Assembly (NCBI GenBank): GCA_020401865.1
Contig: JADCAS010000004.1
Span: forward strand, 372,001 to 436,000
Length of the DNA: 64,000 bases
Direction: 5' to 3'
Origin: Phenylobacterium sp.
GTDB taxonomy: Bacteria > Pseudomonadota > Alphaproteobacteria > Caulobacterales > Caulobacteraceae
Of the stretch, positions 36,132 through 48,089 are shown piece by piece. Position numbers and translations under genes: made by a program. Every line of letters starts with the position of its first letter. Position 1 is the stretch's first letter. The notes beneath the pieces were generated by a model, which saw only the letters and a list, made by a program, of their open reading frames with translations, was not told where the DNA came from and did no database searches.

Positions 36132-37127
36132 CTAGTCCCTTATTCCGTAGACCCTCGCCGCCGTCCCCCGGAACATCAGGTCCTTCTCGGCTTCAGAGTA
36201 GGGCGCGGCGATGCGCTTCAGGCCGTTCCAGAGGGTGCGGTAGGACAGGCTCGCCCGGTCTACGGGGAAGTTGCTCTCGAACATGCAGCGGTCCGGGCCG
36301 AAGAGGTCGATGGCGGCGCGATACCAGTCGCCCTGGGCCGCGGCGAAGGCGGCGGAGTCCGGGGCGCCGGTCTTGTGCCAGTCCCAGCCATTGATCGGCA
36401 TGGCCATACCGCCCAGCTTCACCGCCACGTTCGGGCATGTCGCCAGCCCGGCCATGTCCGCCCGCCATCTCGGGAAATACTCATCGCGTTTTCCAGCGTA
36501 CGGGCCGATGCCCAGGGGCCCACCCAGGTGGTCGAGGATGATGCGGGCGCCCGGGAAGGCGCGGGCCAGGTCTGTCAGCTCGGGGATCTGGGGATGGAAC
36601 AGCCAGGCGTCGAAGGTCAGTCCCCGGGCCGCCAGCTTCGCAAAACCCCGCCGGAAGGTCGCATCCAGGTACAGGTGCGGCGGCGGGTGGTGGTGCGAGG
36701 GGCGGATGGCGTCCGAGGCGTCCCAGGCGGCGGCGTGGCGGATACCGCGGAACAGGCCCTCGCCCGCCTCGACATGGGCGTCAAGCAGGGCGTCGAGATC
36801 GTCCAGCGCCAGCAGGTCGGCCGAGCCGACGATGGCGGCGATCCGGGCCCCCTTCCCGTCCTGCGAGGCCCGGGCGATCCGGGCGACATAGGCGGTCTCG
36901 CCGGAGCGGCGCAGGGCCTCTGGCCCTTCCGTGAGGTAGCCCGTCATGCACTCGACGAAGACGGTGGCCTCGACCCGGTGGCCGTCGCCCGTATCGCCCC
37001 TCAGGTCCTCCAGCAGGTAGGCCGGTCCCGCTCCCGCCGGCCAGAGATGGTGGTGCGGGTCGAGGATCCGGCGGTCCGGGTCCAGGATGGCTTCAGGCGC
37101 AGCTTCCGTCGCGGATGGCTTGTCCAT
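36132..37127 (-). CDS. amidohydrolase family 2 (TIM-barrel) protein
   Basis: 331 residues. RILDPHHHLWPAG carries the metal-binding H-x-H of amidohydrolase 2 (PDC/fuconolactone hydrolase-like, ACMSD group); FDAWLFHPQIPELTDLARAF, IILDHLGGPLGIG and the C-terminal CMFESNFPVDRASLSY complete the family pattern. Members hydrolyse lactones or decarboxylate cyclic acids. ATG 37127 is chosen at MDKPSATEAA; the frame is open further upstream but reads as low-complexity. Divergent from the acyl-CoA dehydrogenase pair across 130 bp. Confidence 0.87.
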   Translation of the reverse strand: MDKPSATEAAPEAILDPDRRILDPHHHLWPAGAGPAYLLEDLRGDTGDGHRVEATVFVECMTGYLTEGPEALRRSGETAYVARIARASQDGKGARIAAIVGSADLLALDDLDALLDAHVEAGEGLFRGIRHAAAWDASDAIRPSHHHPPPHLYLDATFRRGFAKLAARGLTFDAWLFHPQIPELTDLARAFPGARIILDHLGGPLGIGPYAGKRDEYFPRWRADMAGLATCPNVAVKLGGMAMPINGWDWHKTGAPDSAAFAAAQGDWYRAAIDLFGPDRCMFESNFPVDRASLSYRTLWNGLKRIAAPYSEAEKDLMFRGTAARVYGIRD

Positions 37128-37257
37128 GAGGCGGGCCTCCCCTAATCGCTTTGGCGGCTGCGGCTTGCCTGCCGTCCGCCCTGTTGGGAGACTGGACCCG
37201 GCGGGACGGGGGCTCAAGGTTTGAGGCTCAAGGCCGGACCGCGACGGGAGGAGACCC

Positions 37258-38433
37258 ATGGACCTGTCCTACAGCGCCGAATACGAGGCCTTCCGCGCCG
37301 AAGTGCGCGGCTTCCTCGAGGTTCACCGCAACCAGGCGCCCGGCCATGGCGGCAACGGCCTGACCTGGCAGAAGCTGCTGATCGAGAACGGCTACGCCGC
37401 CCGCACCATTCCGCGCGAGTACGGCGGCTACGGCGCCGAGCCGGACATTCTGAAGTCGCGGATCATCGCCGAGGAGTTCGCCCGCGCCCAGCTGTCGCCG
37501 GGCCTGGGCGGCCAGGGCATCTCCATGCTGGTCCCGACCCTGCTCGAGGTGGGTTCGGAGGATCAGAAGCGCCAGTTCATCGGTCCGACCCTGCGCGGCG
37601 AGATGCTCTGGTGCCAGGGCTATTCCGAGCCCAACGCCGGCTCCGACCTCGCGGCCCTCACCACCAAGGGCGTGCTCGAGGGCGATGAGTGGGTGATCAA
37701 CGGCCAGAAGATCTGGACCTCCACAGCCCACCTCGCGCACTGGATTTTCTGTCTCGTGCGCACCGAGCCCGACGCCCCCAAGCATGAGGGTATCAGCTTC
37801 CTGCTGTTCGACATGAAGACCCCGGGCATCGAGATCCGTCCCCTGGTCGACATGACCGGCGCCGCCAACTTCAACGAGGTCTTCTTCACCGATGTCCGCG
37901 TCCCGGCCCACCAGATCGTCGGACGGCGCGGCGAGGGCTGGAAGGTGGCCAACGCCATCCTGCGGCATGAGCGCGGCTCCCTGGCCGACCCCAACGTCAT
38001 GCAGAGCCGGCTGAACGCCCTGATCGACCTGATGAAGGCCGAGACCCTCGACGGGAGCCGGGTCATCGACAACCCTGTCTACCGGGATCGGCTGATGGCT
38101 ATCCAGGGCCGGGTCCAGGCCCTGCGCTGCAATGACTTGCGCCTGCTCTCGGCGGCGGTGAACCGGCAGTCCGCCCCTCTGGCGGGCATGGTGGTCAAGC
38201 TGCAGGGCACCGAGCTGCGCCATGAACTGGAGGGCTTCGCTGTCGACGTCATGGGCGAGCTGGGTCTGCTCTACGGCGACACGCCCCGCCTGCGCGGCGC
38301 CGGCTCCTGGCAGAGAGACTACATGTACTTCCTCGGCCTGATCATCGGCGGGGGCACCTCGCAGATCCAGAAGAACATCATCGCCGAGCGCGGGCTGGAC
38401 ATGCCCCGCGAGCCCAAGCTGGCCAGGGCCTGA
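37258..38433 (+). CDS. acyl-CoA dehydrogenase, first of an adjacent pair
   Basis: 391 residues. FAD-dependent dehydrogenase of the FadE type: MDLSYSAEYEAFRAEVRGFL, WCQGYSEPNAGSDLAALTTK, WVINGQKIWTSTAHLAHWIF, NFNEVFFTDVRVPAHQIVG, and the tail GLIIGGGTSQIQKNIIAERG. The GGGTSQIQKNI form is typical of the catalytic subunit in paired dehydrogenases. A second, shorter dehydrogenase begins 11 bases later, so a heteromeric enzyme is likely. GGAGGAG lies before the ATG. Confidence 0.93.
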   Translation: MDLSYSAEYEAFRAEVRGFLEVHRNQAPGHGGNGLTWQKLLIENGYAARTIPREYGGYGAEPDILKSRIIAEEFARAQLSPGLGGQGISMLVPTLLEVGSEDQKRQFIGPTLRGEMLWCQGYSEPNAGSDLAALTTKGVLEGDEWVINGQKIWTSTAHLAHWIFCLVRTEPDAPKHEGISFLLFDMKTPGIEIRPLVDMTGAANFNEVFFTDVRVPAHQIVGRRGEGWKVANAILRHERGSLADPNVMQSRLNALIDLMKAETLDGSRVIDNPVYRDRLMAIQGRVQALRCNDLRLLSAAVNRQSAPLAGMVVKLQGTELRHELEGFAVDVMGELGLLYGDTPRLRGAGSWQRDYMYFLGLIIGGGTSQIQKNIIAERGLDMPREPKLARA

Positions 38434-38444
38434 GGAGACACGCC

Positions 38445-39530
38445 ATGGAATTCGGACTCTCCGAAGAGCAGGTCATGCTGCAGGACGCCCTGGCCCGGTT
38501 CCTCTCCGGGACCGGCGGGCTGGAGCGCACCCGGACCTTCGCCGCCGGGGCGGACCGGCGGGCGCCGGACGTGCTTCAGGGCCTGGCCGAGCTGGGCGTC
38601 ACCGGCCTGATCATCCCAGAGGCCCACGGCGGGGTGGGCCTGTCCCTGCTGGACGCCGCCCTGGCCGCCGAGCAGCTGGGCCGGTTCGTCGCCCCAGCCC
38701 CCTTCGCCGGCACGGCCGTCATGGCCCCCTTGGCCCTCCTGAAGGCGGGCGACGCCGGCCAGCAGGCGACCTGGCTGCCGAAGCTGGCCTCGGGCGCTGC
38801 GGTGGCGGGGGTCGCCCTGTCGGAGATCACCGGCGCCCGGGACGGCGCCGGGGTCGAGGCCCGCGACGGGCGCCTGCATGGCCGGGCCCAGTTCGTCGTG
38901 GACTACGAGGCCGACCTCTACATCGTCGCCGACCGGGCGCGCGGCCTGCACCTGGTCGCGGCGGACGCTCCCGGCCTCACCCGCACGGACTTCCGCACCA
39001 TCGACGCCACCCGGCCCACCGGGGAGCTGGTCTTCGATGGCGTCGCGGCCGAGCCCCTGAAGGCCGGCGACGGCCCCGCCGCCGTGCGCGCCATGATCGA
39101 CGCCGGCCGGGTCATGCTGGCCGCCGACACCCTGGGCGCCGCCCAGGACATGCTCGACCAGGCCGTGGCCTACGCCAAGGGCCGGGTCCAGTTCGGCCGG
39201 TCCATCGCGACCTTCCAGGCCGTCAAGCACATGTGCGCAGAAATGGCGGCCTCGCTGGAGCCCTGCCGGTCCCTGGTCTGGTACGCGGGCCACGCCCTCG
39301 ACCACCTGCCGGAAGAGGCCTCGGTCATGGCCTGCCACGCCAAGGCGCACCTGTCAGAGGTGGGGACCTTCGTGGCCCGCACCGCCACCGAGGTGCACGG
39401 CGGCATGGGCTTCACCGACCTTGTCGGCCTGCACTACTGGTTCAAGCGCATCGGCTTCAACCGGCAGGTCCTGGGCGGCCCGCAGGCCGTCCGCGCCGAG
39501 GCGGCCGCCCTGCAGGGACTGGCGGCCTGA
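38445..39530 (+). CDS. acyl-CoA dehydrogenase, second of an adjacent pair
   Basis: 361 residues, shorter than its partner. MEFGLSEEQVMLQDALARFL at the start. The FAD-contact motifs are degenerate (VAGVALSEITGARDGAGVEA), and the tail VHGGMGFTDLVGLHYWFKRI has the G-I/M-G-F-T-x-x-x-x-L-H form of the non-catalytic or second subunit in alpha2beta2 dehydrogenases known from steroid and cyclic-acid degradation. It would need the upstream subunit for activity. The stop lies 15 bases from the convergent transporter gene. Confidence 0.92.
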   Translation: MEFGLSEEQVMLQDALARFLSGTGGLERTRTFAAGADRRAPDVLQGLAELGVTGLIIPEAHGGVGLSLLDAALAAEQLGRFVAPAPFAGTAVMAPLALLKAGDAGQQATWLPKLASGAAVAGVALSEITGARDGAGVEARDGRLHGRAQFVVDYEADLYIVADRARGLHLVAADAPGLTRTDFRTIDATRPTGELVFDGVAAEPLKAGDGPAAVRAMIDAGRVMLAADTLGAAQDMLDQAVAYAKGRVQFGRSIATFQAVKHMCAEMAASLEPCRSLVWYAGHALDHLPEEASVMACHAKAHLSEVGTFVARTATEVHGGMGFTDLVGLHYWFKRIGFNRQVLGGPQAVRAEAAALQGLAA

Positions 39531-39545
39531 GGACCCGGCGGCGGC

Positions 39546-41039
39546 TCAGTCGTCGCCGCCGTCGCCCTCCTTGCCCTTCATCTCGGCCAGGGTGCGCAGG
39601 TTCGCCTCATGGCCGTCCCGGGTGATGGTGTAGGTCATCATCACCGCCAGCATGGTCATCCAGAGGGCCAGGATAACGGGAACATAGAAAAGACCCAGGC
39701 GGAACAGGGTCTCGTCGGACACCTGGCTGGGGTCGGCCCCGGCCTGGAGGCCCGCCAGGGTCAGGACGAAGGTGGCGGCGGTGAGCCCCAGCCCCCCCAC
39801 CACCTTCCGGATGAAGGCCGAGGCGGCGAAGAAGATGCCCTCCGACCGTCTCCCGGTCTTGATCTCGGCCTGTTCGACCAGGTCCGCCATCATGGACGCG
39901 GCGAGGATCTGGAAGCAGATGATCAGGCCAACGTCGATCATCGTCGTGAAGAAGACGAACCAGAAGACCATGGGGCTGGAGTTGTCCGGCAGGACTCCCA
40001 TGAGGCGCAGGACGATGGGCATGGGCGAGCCAAGGAAGGCGATGAGGCCGATGATGATCGCGCCCTTCTTCTTGCCGATGGTCCGGCTGACAATGGGCGC
40101 CAGGACCGCGCCGAGGATGGCCGAGACGAAGACCCCGCTGGTGATCAGGCCTGACTGCTGGGTGCTGAAGTCCCAGAAGTAGGTGTAAAAATAGAAGGCC
40201 AGGGCGGCAGAGAGACCACCTGCGACCGATCCGAAGATGGCCGAGATGAACAGGGCCAGGAAGGACCGGTTGGACAGGGTCTCGAAGATCTCCTTGAAGA
40301 CGATCAGCGGGCTGAGCCGCCGCTTCGGAGGGGCTGGCTTCAGGTGCATGATCCGGCTGTGAGTGCCGATCGATGACGCCAGGACCGAGAACAGCAGAAG
40401 GCCGGAGGCGATCATGCCGTAGGTCCGGTAGGCCTCCGGATTGAACTGGCCGTTGGGGATGGCCGCCGTGGCGAAGAGCGGGAAAAGAACGATGAAGTTG
40501 AACACCGACATGGCGTTGCCGCCGGTCCATCCGAAGTAGGAGCGATAGGCCTGCAGGGAGCTGCGCTCGTCGTAGTCGTCGGTCAGCTCGGGCGCCAGGG
40601 CCGTGCTGGGGATCTCGTAGACGGAGATCAGCATCCGGACCACGATGGACAGGCCCAGCAGGTAGAGGAAGAGGTGGAAGTCCTCCCAGCCCTGGGGCGG
40701 ACTCCAGAGCAGGAAATAGGTCGCCGCGATGGGAACGGCGGCGGCGTACATGAACGGGTGCCGCCGGCCCCATTTCGAGCGCAGGTTGTCTGACCAGTAT
40801 CCCAGGATCGGGTCGAAAAAGGCGTCGACCAGCAGGGAGATGGTCAGGGCCAGACCCACGAGGCGGGCGTCCAGGCCGATGACCTGACTATAGAAGATCA
40901 GCAGGAAATAGCTGAAGCCGTTGTCCTTGACCCCGAAGGCCACGGCCCCGAAACCGTAGGAAATCTTGGTCCAGAGGGAGGGCTTGGTCGTTTCAATCCT
41001 GGGGCCGGGCGCGCCGCCGGCGGTGGAGTCCACGCTCAT
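39546..41039 (-). CDS. MFS transporter, GPH family (second copy)
   Basis: 497 residues, about 12 membrane segments. GFGAVAFGVKDNGFSYFLLI, DPILGYWSDNLRSKWGRRHP, YEIPSTALAPELTDDYDERS and SRTIGKKKGAIIIGLIAFLG parallel the transporter at 33161-34639 position for position in the conserved loops, so the two are paralogues, though diverged across the membrane helices. Cation-coupled import; ligand unknown but likely a substrate of the surrounding CoA-linked genes. Confidence 0.9.
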   Translation of the reverse strand: MSVDSTAGGAPGPRIETTKPSLWTKISYGFGAVAFGVKDNGFSYFLLIFYSQVIGLDARLVGLALTISLLVDAFFDPILGYWSDNLRSKWGRRHPFMYAAAVPIAATYFLLWSPPQGWEDFHLFLYLLGLSIVVRMLISVYEIPSTALAPELTDDYDERSSLQAYRSYFGWTGGNAMSVFNFIVLFPLFATAAIPNGQFNPEAYRTYGMIASGLLLFSVLASSIGTHSRIMHLKPAPPKRRLSPLIVFKEIFETLSNRSFLALFISAIFGSVAGGLSAALAFYFYTYFWDFSTQQSGLITSGVFVSAILGAVLAPIVSRTIGKKKGAIIIGLIAFLGSPMPIVLRLMGVLPDNSSPMVFWFVFFTTMIDVGLIICFQILAASMMADLVEQAEIKTGRRSEGIFFAASAFIRKVVGGLGLTAATFVLTLAGLQAGADPSQVSDETLFRLGLFYVPVILALWMTMLAVMMTYTITRDGHEANLRTLAEMKGKEGDGGDD

Positions 41040-41186
41040 CTGTTTCCCCCCGTCGGGCCATCCCGACGCGGTCTGCGACCCTTCGCAGCAGCGCCGTCAG
41101 CCTGCGGACGCCCGACTCAAACCCAGCCCCCGACGCCCGTCAAGACAATGCGTTGAAGGGTGCAGGTTCCGGACCGTTCGGTGAAA

Positions 41187-43592
<2,406 letters not shown>

Positions 43593-43816
43593 ACGCGATT
43601 GAGGAGTCTTCTAGCCGGAGCGCCCCCAATAATCGATGCGTAATGGGCCTGATCGGACCGAATTAGATGCTATCAAAGACATGGTGGCACTTTGAATCGG
43701 AGTGGAGGCTTCAGAATTTGCGAATTGCAATTTTACGATCGGCAATAGCGCGCCAGGAAAGTTCGCCTCTCGTTTCCGCCCGTGATCTCCTTGCGCGCTG
43801 AGCGGACAGACGGGAA

Positions 43817-44596
43817 ATGGTGAATTTCAACGGCTGGTGTGATGTGGTCGACCAGCAGGTGGGTAACCACCTCTGTTGGGTGATGACTGGCCAATCCGCC
43901 AGCATGCCGACAGGCATTCAGGCCACGGCGGCGATTGTCTCTGGTCACTATGCCTCGGAGGAACGGGTAGCCCGTGCGCTCGCGCGTCTTGGCAAGCCCG
44001 CCGCGGCCGCGCTGATTGAAGGCATGCTTCCGACGACCAAAGCCATACGATCCGGCGATCTCGGCGAGATCTACGCAACAGAATGGATCAACGCACACGG
44101 CGCCGGCTATTGCGTACCGATTAAGAAGCTGCGCTGGAGGGACCATCGCAACATGGCAATGCGCGGTGAAGACGTTATCGGCCTTCTTCAGGATCCGCAA
44201 ACTCAGCGGCTAAGCTTCCTGAAGACGGAAGCGAAAAGCCGGAACGCTTTGACCGCGCAGGTGCTTACTGACGCACGTGCCGGCCTCGACAAGGATGGCG
44301 GCCTGCCATCCGCCCACGCACTATCCTACATCTCGTCGCGACTGTTTGAGCTGGGCAATATGGCCCTCGCCGACGCAATCGACGATGCGCAGCGGGAGCA
44401 TGGCATTCCGGCTCAAAGTGTCCGGCACCTGTTGTTCACCTTCTCGGGCAACGCCCCAGAGGCTCTGCTGACCGCCTCGCTGCGTGCCTATCCTGGTCCA
44501 TTCAACCAATGGGGCGTTGGCCTGCACGTGGACGGACATGTCGCCTTCATTGGTGCCGTATATGATCGGGTGATCGCCGATGCCAACAACGCCTGA
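43817..44596 (+). CDS. hamA: HamA, PD-(D/E)XK-type effector nuclease of a Hachiman system (DUF1837-like)
   Basis: 259 residues. The nuclease-like core reads GDLGEIYATEWINAHG (Glu84), VPIKKLRWRDHRNMAMRGED ending at Asp119 followed by VIGL, and FLKTEAKSR with Glu138 and Lys140: the E...D-x(n)-E-x-K arrangement of PD-(D/E)XK nucleases and the conserved DUF1837/HamA signature. In Hachiman, HamA is held by the HamB helicase and released to degrade DNA upon infection. It lies first and overlaps hamB by 17 bases. No clear ribosome binding site at ATG 43817; a nearby alternative start is possible. Confidence 0.85.
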   Translation: MVNFNGWCDVVDQQVGNHLCWVMTGQSASMPTGIQATAAIVSGHYASEERVARALARLGKPAAAALIEGMLPTTKAIRSGDLGEIYATEWINAHGAGYCVPIKKLRWRDHRNMAMRGEDVIGLLQDPQTQRLSFLKTEAKSRNALTAQVLTDARAGLDKDGGLPSAHALSYISSRLFELGNMALADAIDDAQREHGIPAQSVRHLLFTFSGNAPEALLTASLRAYPGPFNQWGVGLHVDGHVAFIGAVYDRVIADANNA

Positions 44597-47500
44597 GGCA
44601 ATCGCTGCCGATATAGCCGAAGCCGCCACCGCTGGGTTTCGTGGACGTCTGATCGCCCGTGGCCAGGCCCGCGCTATCATCTGGCGTGATGGTGCTCTGC
44701 CGGCGGATGCGCCTGCCTTCGCACCACAGCTCAGCTACGATCTGCATTCCTATGGCTATGCCCTTCTCGGACTCGGCCTTCGGCTTCGAGAACTTGGCGG
44801 CGATCCGGCTCGCGCTCGCACTGCCTTCGAGCAGGCAGCCACTGCGCTCGAGGCCGTGATGGCAAAGGGCAATCGTCTGGAGGTGGATCGCGACTTCCAC
44901 TTCATCATGGCGGCAGCAAGCTATCATCTCGCCCATCTGTCCGCCCGCGCGTACTCACTGCTCGCAATCGTCGAAACCGACGAGAACTTCGCGCCAACGG
45001 AACGGATACTCGCTCTGCTGATGAGACGAGACTTCCGCGCACTTCACGCCAGCGTGCTGGATTATCGCGCTTCCGGTCGCGGCAGTGATCGTCGGATAGC
45101 GACTGACTTCCAGGCGCATCTCGATCAGGCTGGAGATATAGCCGGTGACAGCAACGATTTTCTCTTCGACGGCCTCGACACGGCGCTGACGGACGGCTTC
45201 ATGGCCGCGATGTCACTGTTCCTGCTCGCGCTGGAACGTGGAGAACGGCCATTGGTTGATCTGGCGCTGGAGCGCCTCCAGACGGGGCTCGCGGTTTGCA
45301 GCGAATTGAACATGCTGCCGCAATGGTGGACCCACCGCATCGCGATCCACCTGCTGTCGGATCTGTGGTCCAGCACGTTCCATGAGAAGATCCCGCTCCA
45401 GCCCGCCGGCGGTGACGCGGCAGATTGGCCCAACCTGCGCAAACTTTTTATCGCGCTGCTGCAACGGCGATCAAAAGCCGAGGTCGACCTGTGGCCGTCG
45501 CAGATCGAGGCCGCGACCCGCGCCGTCGATCAATCCGACGATCTCGTAGTTTCGCTCCCGACCAGTGCCGGTAAAACGCGCATCGCCGAATTGTGCATTC
45601 TGCGCTGCCTCGCGGGCGGTCGTCGCGTCGTTTTCGTCACGCCGCTACGCGCGCTCTCGGCCCAAACCGAGACGACCTTGCAGAGAACATTCGGTCCACT
45701 CGGCAAGACGATCTCGGCGCTCTACGGCAGCATCGGGGTAAGTGGTTTCGACGAGGACGCGATCCGCGAGCGCGACATCGTCGTCGCCACGCCGGAAAAG
45801 CTCGACTTCGCGCTTCGCAACGATCCCTCCCTTCTCGACGATGTCGGCCTGCTCGTGTTCGACGAAGGCCACATGATCGGTCTCAACGAACGCGAGGTCC
45901 GCTATGAGGTGCAGATTCAGCGGCTCCTTCGCCGTGCGGACGCGCAGCAGCGGCGGATCGTATGTTTGTCAGCGATTCTGCCTGACGGCGATCAACTCGA
46001 AGACTTTGCAGGCTGGCTGCGTCGCGATCATCCGGGCGGACTGATCAAGCTGGACTGGCGGCCAACACGATTGCGCTTCGGCGAGGTCGTCTGGGCATCA
46101 CCCAGCGCCCGTCTCAACTTGCGCGTCGGGGATGAACGCCCTTGGGTCCAGCGTTTCCTCACTGGGGCCGCACCGCCAGACTGGATCCCGCCCAAGCGCC
46201 GCCGCACCCGTCTTTTTCCCGACGACCAACGCGAGCTGTGCCTCGCAACAGCTTGGCGCTTGGTCGACGACGGTCAGACGGTTCTGATCTTCTGCCCCGA
46301 ACGGCGCAGCGTCGAACCATTTGCGGATGTGATCGTCGACCTGCATGAACGTGGCGCACTGCGCTCCCTGCTTGAGGCCGACCCAGCTGTGCTCGACACA
46401 GCGATCGCACTCGGTACGGAATGGCTTGGCGCCGATAGCGCGATCCTCAAATGCCTGCGCCTGGGCGTGGCCCTACACCATGGCGCGCTTCCGTCCGCGT
46501 ACCGCAAGGAGGTCGAGCGCCTGCTGCGCGACAATGTGCTGAAGGTGACGATCTCCTCGCCGACGCTTGCCCAGGGACTCAACCTGTCGGCCACGGCCGT
46601 CGTTATGCACTCGCTTCACCGTTTCGGGGAGCGGATTGAAATCTCCGAATTCAAGAACGTCATCGGCCGCGCCGGACGGGCCTATGTGGACGTGGAGGGC
46701 CTGGTGCTCTTTCCCATGTTCGACAGCATCGCCAGGAAGCGCCAGAACTGGGAAGCGCTCATCAACGATCTCGGCGCGCGCAATATGGAAAGCGGCCTCG
46801 TGCAACTCGTCGACGCGCTGCTGTCGCGCATGCGCGCGCGAATCGGCGGCGACCTGGCACAGCTCGTCGAATATGTCGTCAACAACGCCGCCGCATGGAC
46901 TTTCCCCGAAGTCGCCAACGAGAGTCCCGAAGACCGCGAGCGTGCTCTCGCGGATTGGGAGCGGCATGTGGCGACGCTCGACACGGCAATCCTCAGCCTC
47001 ATAGGCGAGAATGAAATCCCGGACGACGGAATCGAGGCTGCGCTCGATGACATCCTCCAATCCTCGCTCTGGCACCGTCGGCTGCTTCGCCAGAACGAGC
47101 AGGTCCAGCAGGTTCTCAGGGCCGGTCTAGTCTCGCGCAGTCGACTCATCTGGAACCAGTCGACCGCGGCTCGCCGCCGCGGCTATTTCCTTGCCGGCGT
47201 TGGACTAACAACCGGCCAGGCGCTCGACGCGATTGCCGCGGAAACCAACCTCCTGCTCATCCAAGCCAACGCCGGCATTCTCGCAAATGATGCCGAGGCC
47301 GCGATCACCGCGATCACCGGTATCGCTGAACGCGTGTTCGCCTTCTATCCCTTTACTCCCGACCCCATGCCTGCCAACTGGCGCGACATCCTCCGCGCCT
47401 GGTTGCTCGGCCAGCCGCTTTCCGAGATGGCCGTCGGCCAGGAGTCTGAGACCCTGCAATTCGTCGAGGGCGGTCTCGTCTATCGTTTGCCGTGGGCCAT

Positions 47501-48089
47501 GGAAGCGATCCGCGTCAGGGCTGCTGCCAACGGCGACACGGTCGGTGTGTTCAACCTCCCGCTCGAAAATCATGAACTTGGCGTGGCTGTGCCGGCGGTC
47601 GAAACCGGCACGTTGAACCGCTCTGCTGCGATCCTCATCCAGGCAGGTTTCAATTCTAGGCTCGCTGCCATCAAGGCCGTCACTGACACCGGCGCAACAT
47701 TCACGACGGGACAGGAGCTTCGGCAGTGGCTCAGATCGGACCTTGTCGCGGCCCTGAATGCACGACCCGATTGGCCGGCTGCCGAGATGCGGGCAATGTG
47801 GAATGAGTTCGCGCTAAGCATTACCCCGCGCGCCAGTCTAACCTGGGCCGACCGCCGCTATCCGGCGGAAGTCAACTGGCTCGGTGCGCACCGATCTCCC
47901 GGTACGCCGGTCAAAATCTTCGATCTGGAAGGCCAGCCACAAATCCTATCCGACGACGGGGAGCTGCTAGGCACAGTGCGTGCTAGGCTGAACCCCAACC
48001 GCGCCGGCCAGATTCGCGCACAAGTCGCTTCTGACGTAACCCAGATCGAAATATCTTACCTCGGACCGGACGATTTGTTTGGGCCCTAG
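44580..48089 (+). CDS. hamB: HamB, SF2 (Ski2-like) DNA helicase of a Hachiman system
   Basis: 1169 residues. The first ~300 residues are helical and TPR-like (LGLRLRELGGDPARARTAFE), then WPSQIEAATRA (Q-like motif), Walker A LPTSAGKTRIAEL (327-333), TPLRALSAQTE (Ia), TPEKLDF, Walker B VFDEGHMIG (DEGH, 428-431), SAILPDGDQLEDF (III), ALHHGALPSAYRKEVE, LAQGLNLSATAVVMH (V) and FKNVIGRAGRA (VI). A winged-helix/helical C-terminal part follows. Senses phage DNA and controls HamA. The set of motifs is complete, so it should be active. Confidence 0.88.
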   Translation: MPTTPEAIAADIAEAATAGFRGRLIARGQARAIIWRDGALPADAPAFAPQLSYDLHSYGYALLGLGLRLRELGGDPARARTAFEQAATALEAVMAKGNRLEVDRDFHFIMAAASYHLAHLSARAYSLLAIVETDENFAPTERILALLMRRDFRALHASVLDYRASGRGSDRRIATDFQAHLDQAGDIAGDSNDFLFDGLDTALTDGFMAAMSLFLLALERGERPLVDLALERLQTGLAVCSELNMLPQWWTHRIAIHLLSDLWSSTFHEKIPLQPAGGDAADWPNLRKLFIALLQRRSKAEVDLWPSQIEAATRAVDQSDDLVVSLPTSAGKTRIAELCILRCLAGGRRVVFVTPLRALSAQTETTLQRTFGPLGKTISALYGSIGVSGFDEDAIRERDIVVATPEKLDFALRNDPSLLDDVGLLVFDEGHMIGLNEREVRYEVQIQRLLRRADAQQRRIVCLSAILPDGDQLEDFAGWLRRDHPGGLIKLDWRPTRLRFGEVVWASPSARLNLRVGDERPWVQRFLTGAAPPDWIPPKRRRTRLFPDDQRELCLATAWRLVDDGQTVLIFCPERRSVEPFADVIVDLHERGALRSLLEADPAVLDTAIALGTEWLGADSAILKCLRLGVALHHGALPSAYRKEVERLLRDNVLKVTISSPTLAQGLNLSATAVVMHSLHRFGERIEISEFKNVIGRAGRAYVDVEGLVLFPMFDSIARKRQNWEALINDLGARNMESGLVQLVDALLSRMRARIGGDLAQLVEYVVNNAAAWTFPEVANESPEDRERALADWERHVATLDTAILSLIGENEIPDDGIEAALDDILQSSLWHRRLLRQNEQVQQVLRAGLVSRSRLIWNQSTAARRRGYFLAGVGLTTGQALDAIAAETNLLLIQANAGILANDAEAAITAITGIAERVFAFYPFTPDPMPANWRDILRAWLLGQPLSEMAVGQESETLQFVEGGLVYRLPWAMEAIRVRAAANGDTVGVFNLPLENHELGVAVPAVETGTLNRSAAILIQAGFNSRLAAIKAVTDTGATFTTGQELRQWLRSDLVAALNARPDWPAAEMRAMWNEFALSITPRASLTWADRRYPAEVNWLGAHRSPGTPVKIFDLEGQPQILSDDGELLGTVRARLNPNRAGQIRAQVASDVTQIEISYLGPDDLFGP

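Noticed and set aside
43711..43917. 68-codon minus-strand frame opposite the hamA start
   Set aside because: It would overlap the hamA start, has no ribosome binding site and no family resemblance.
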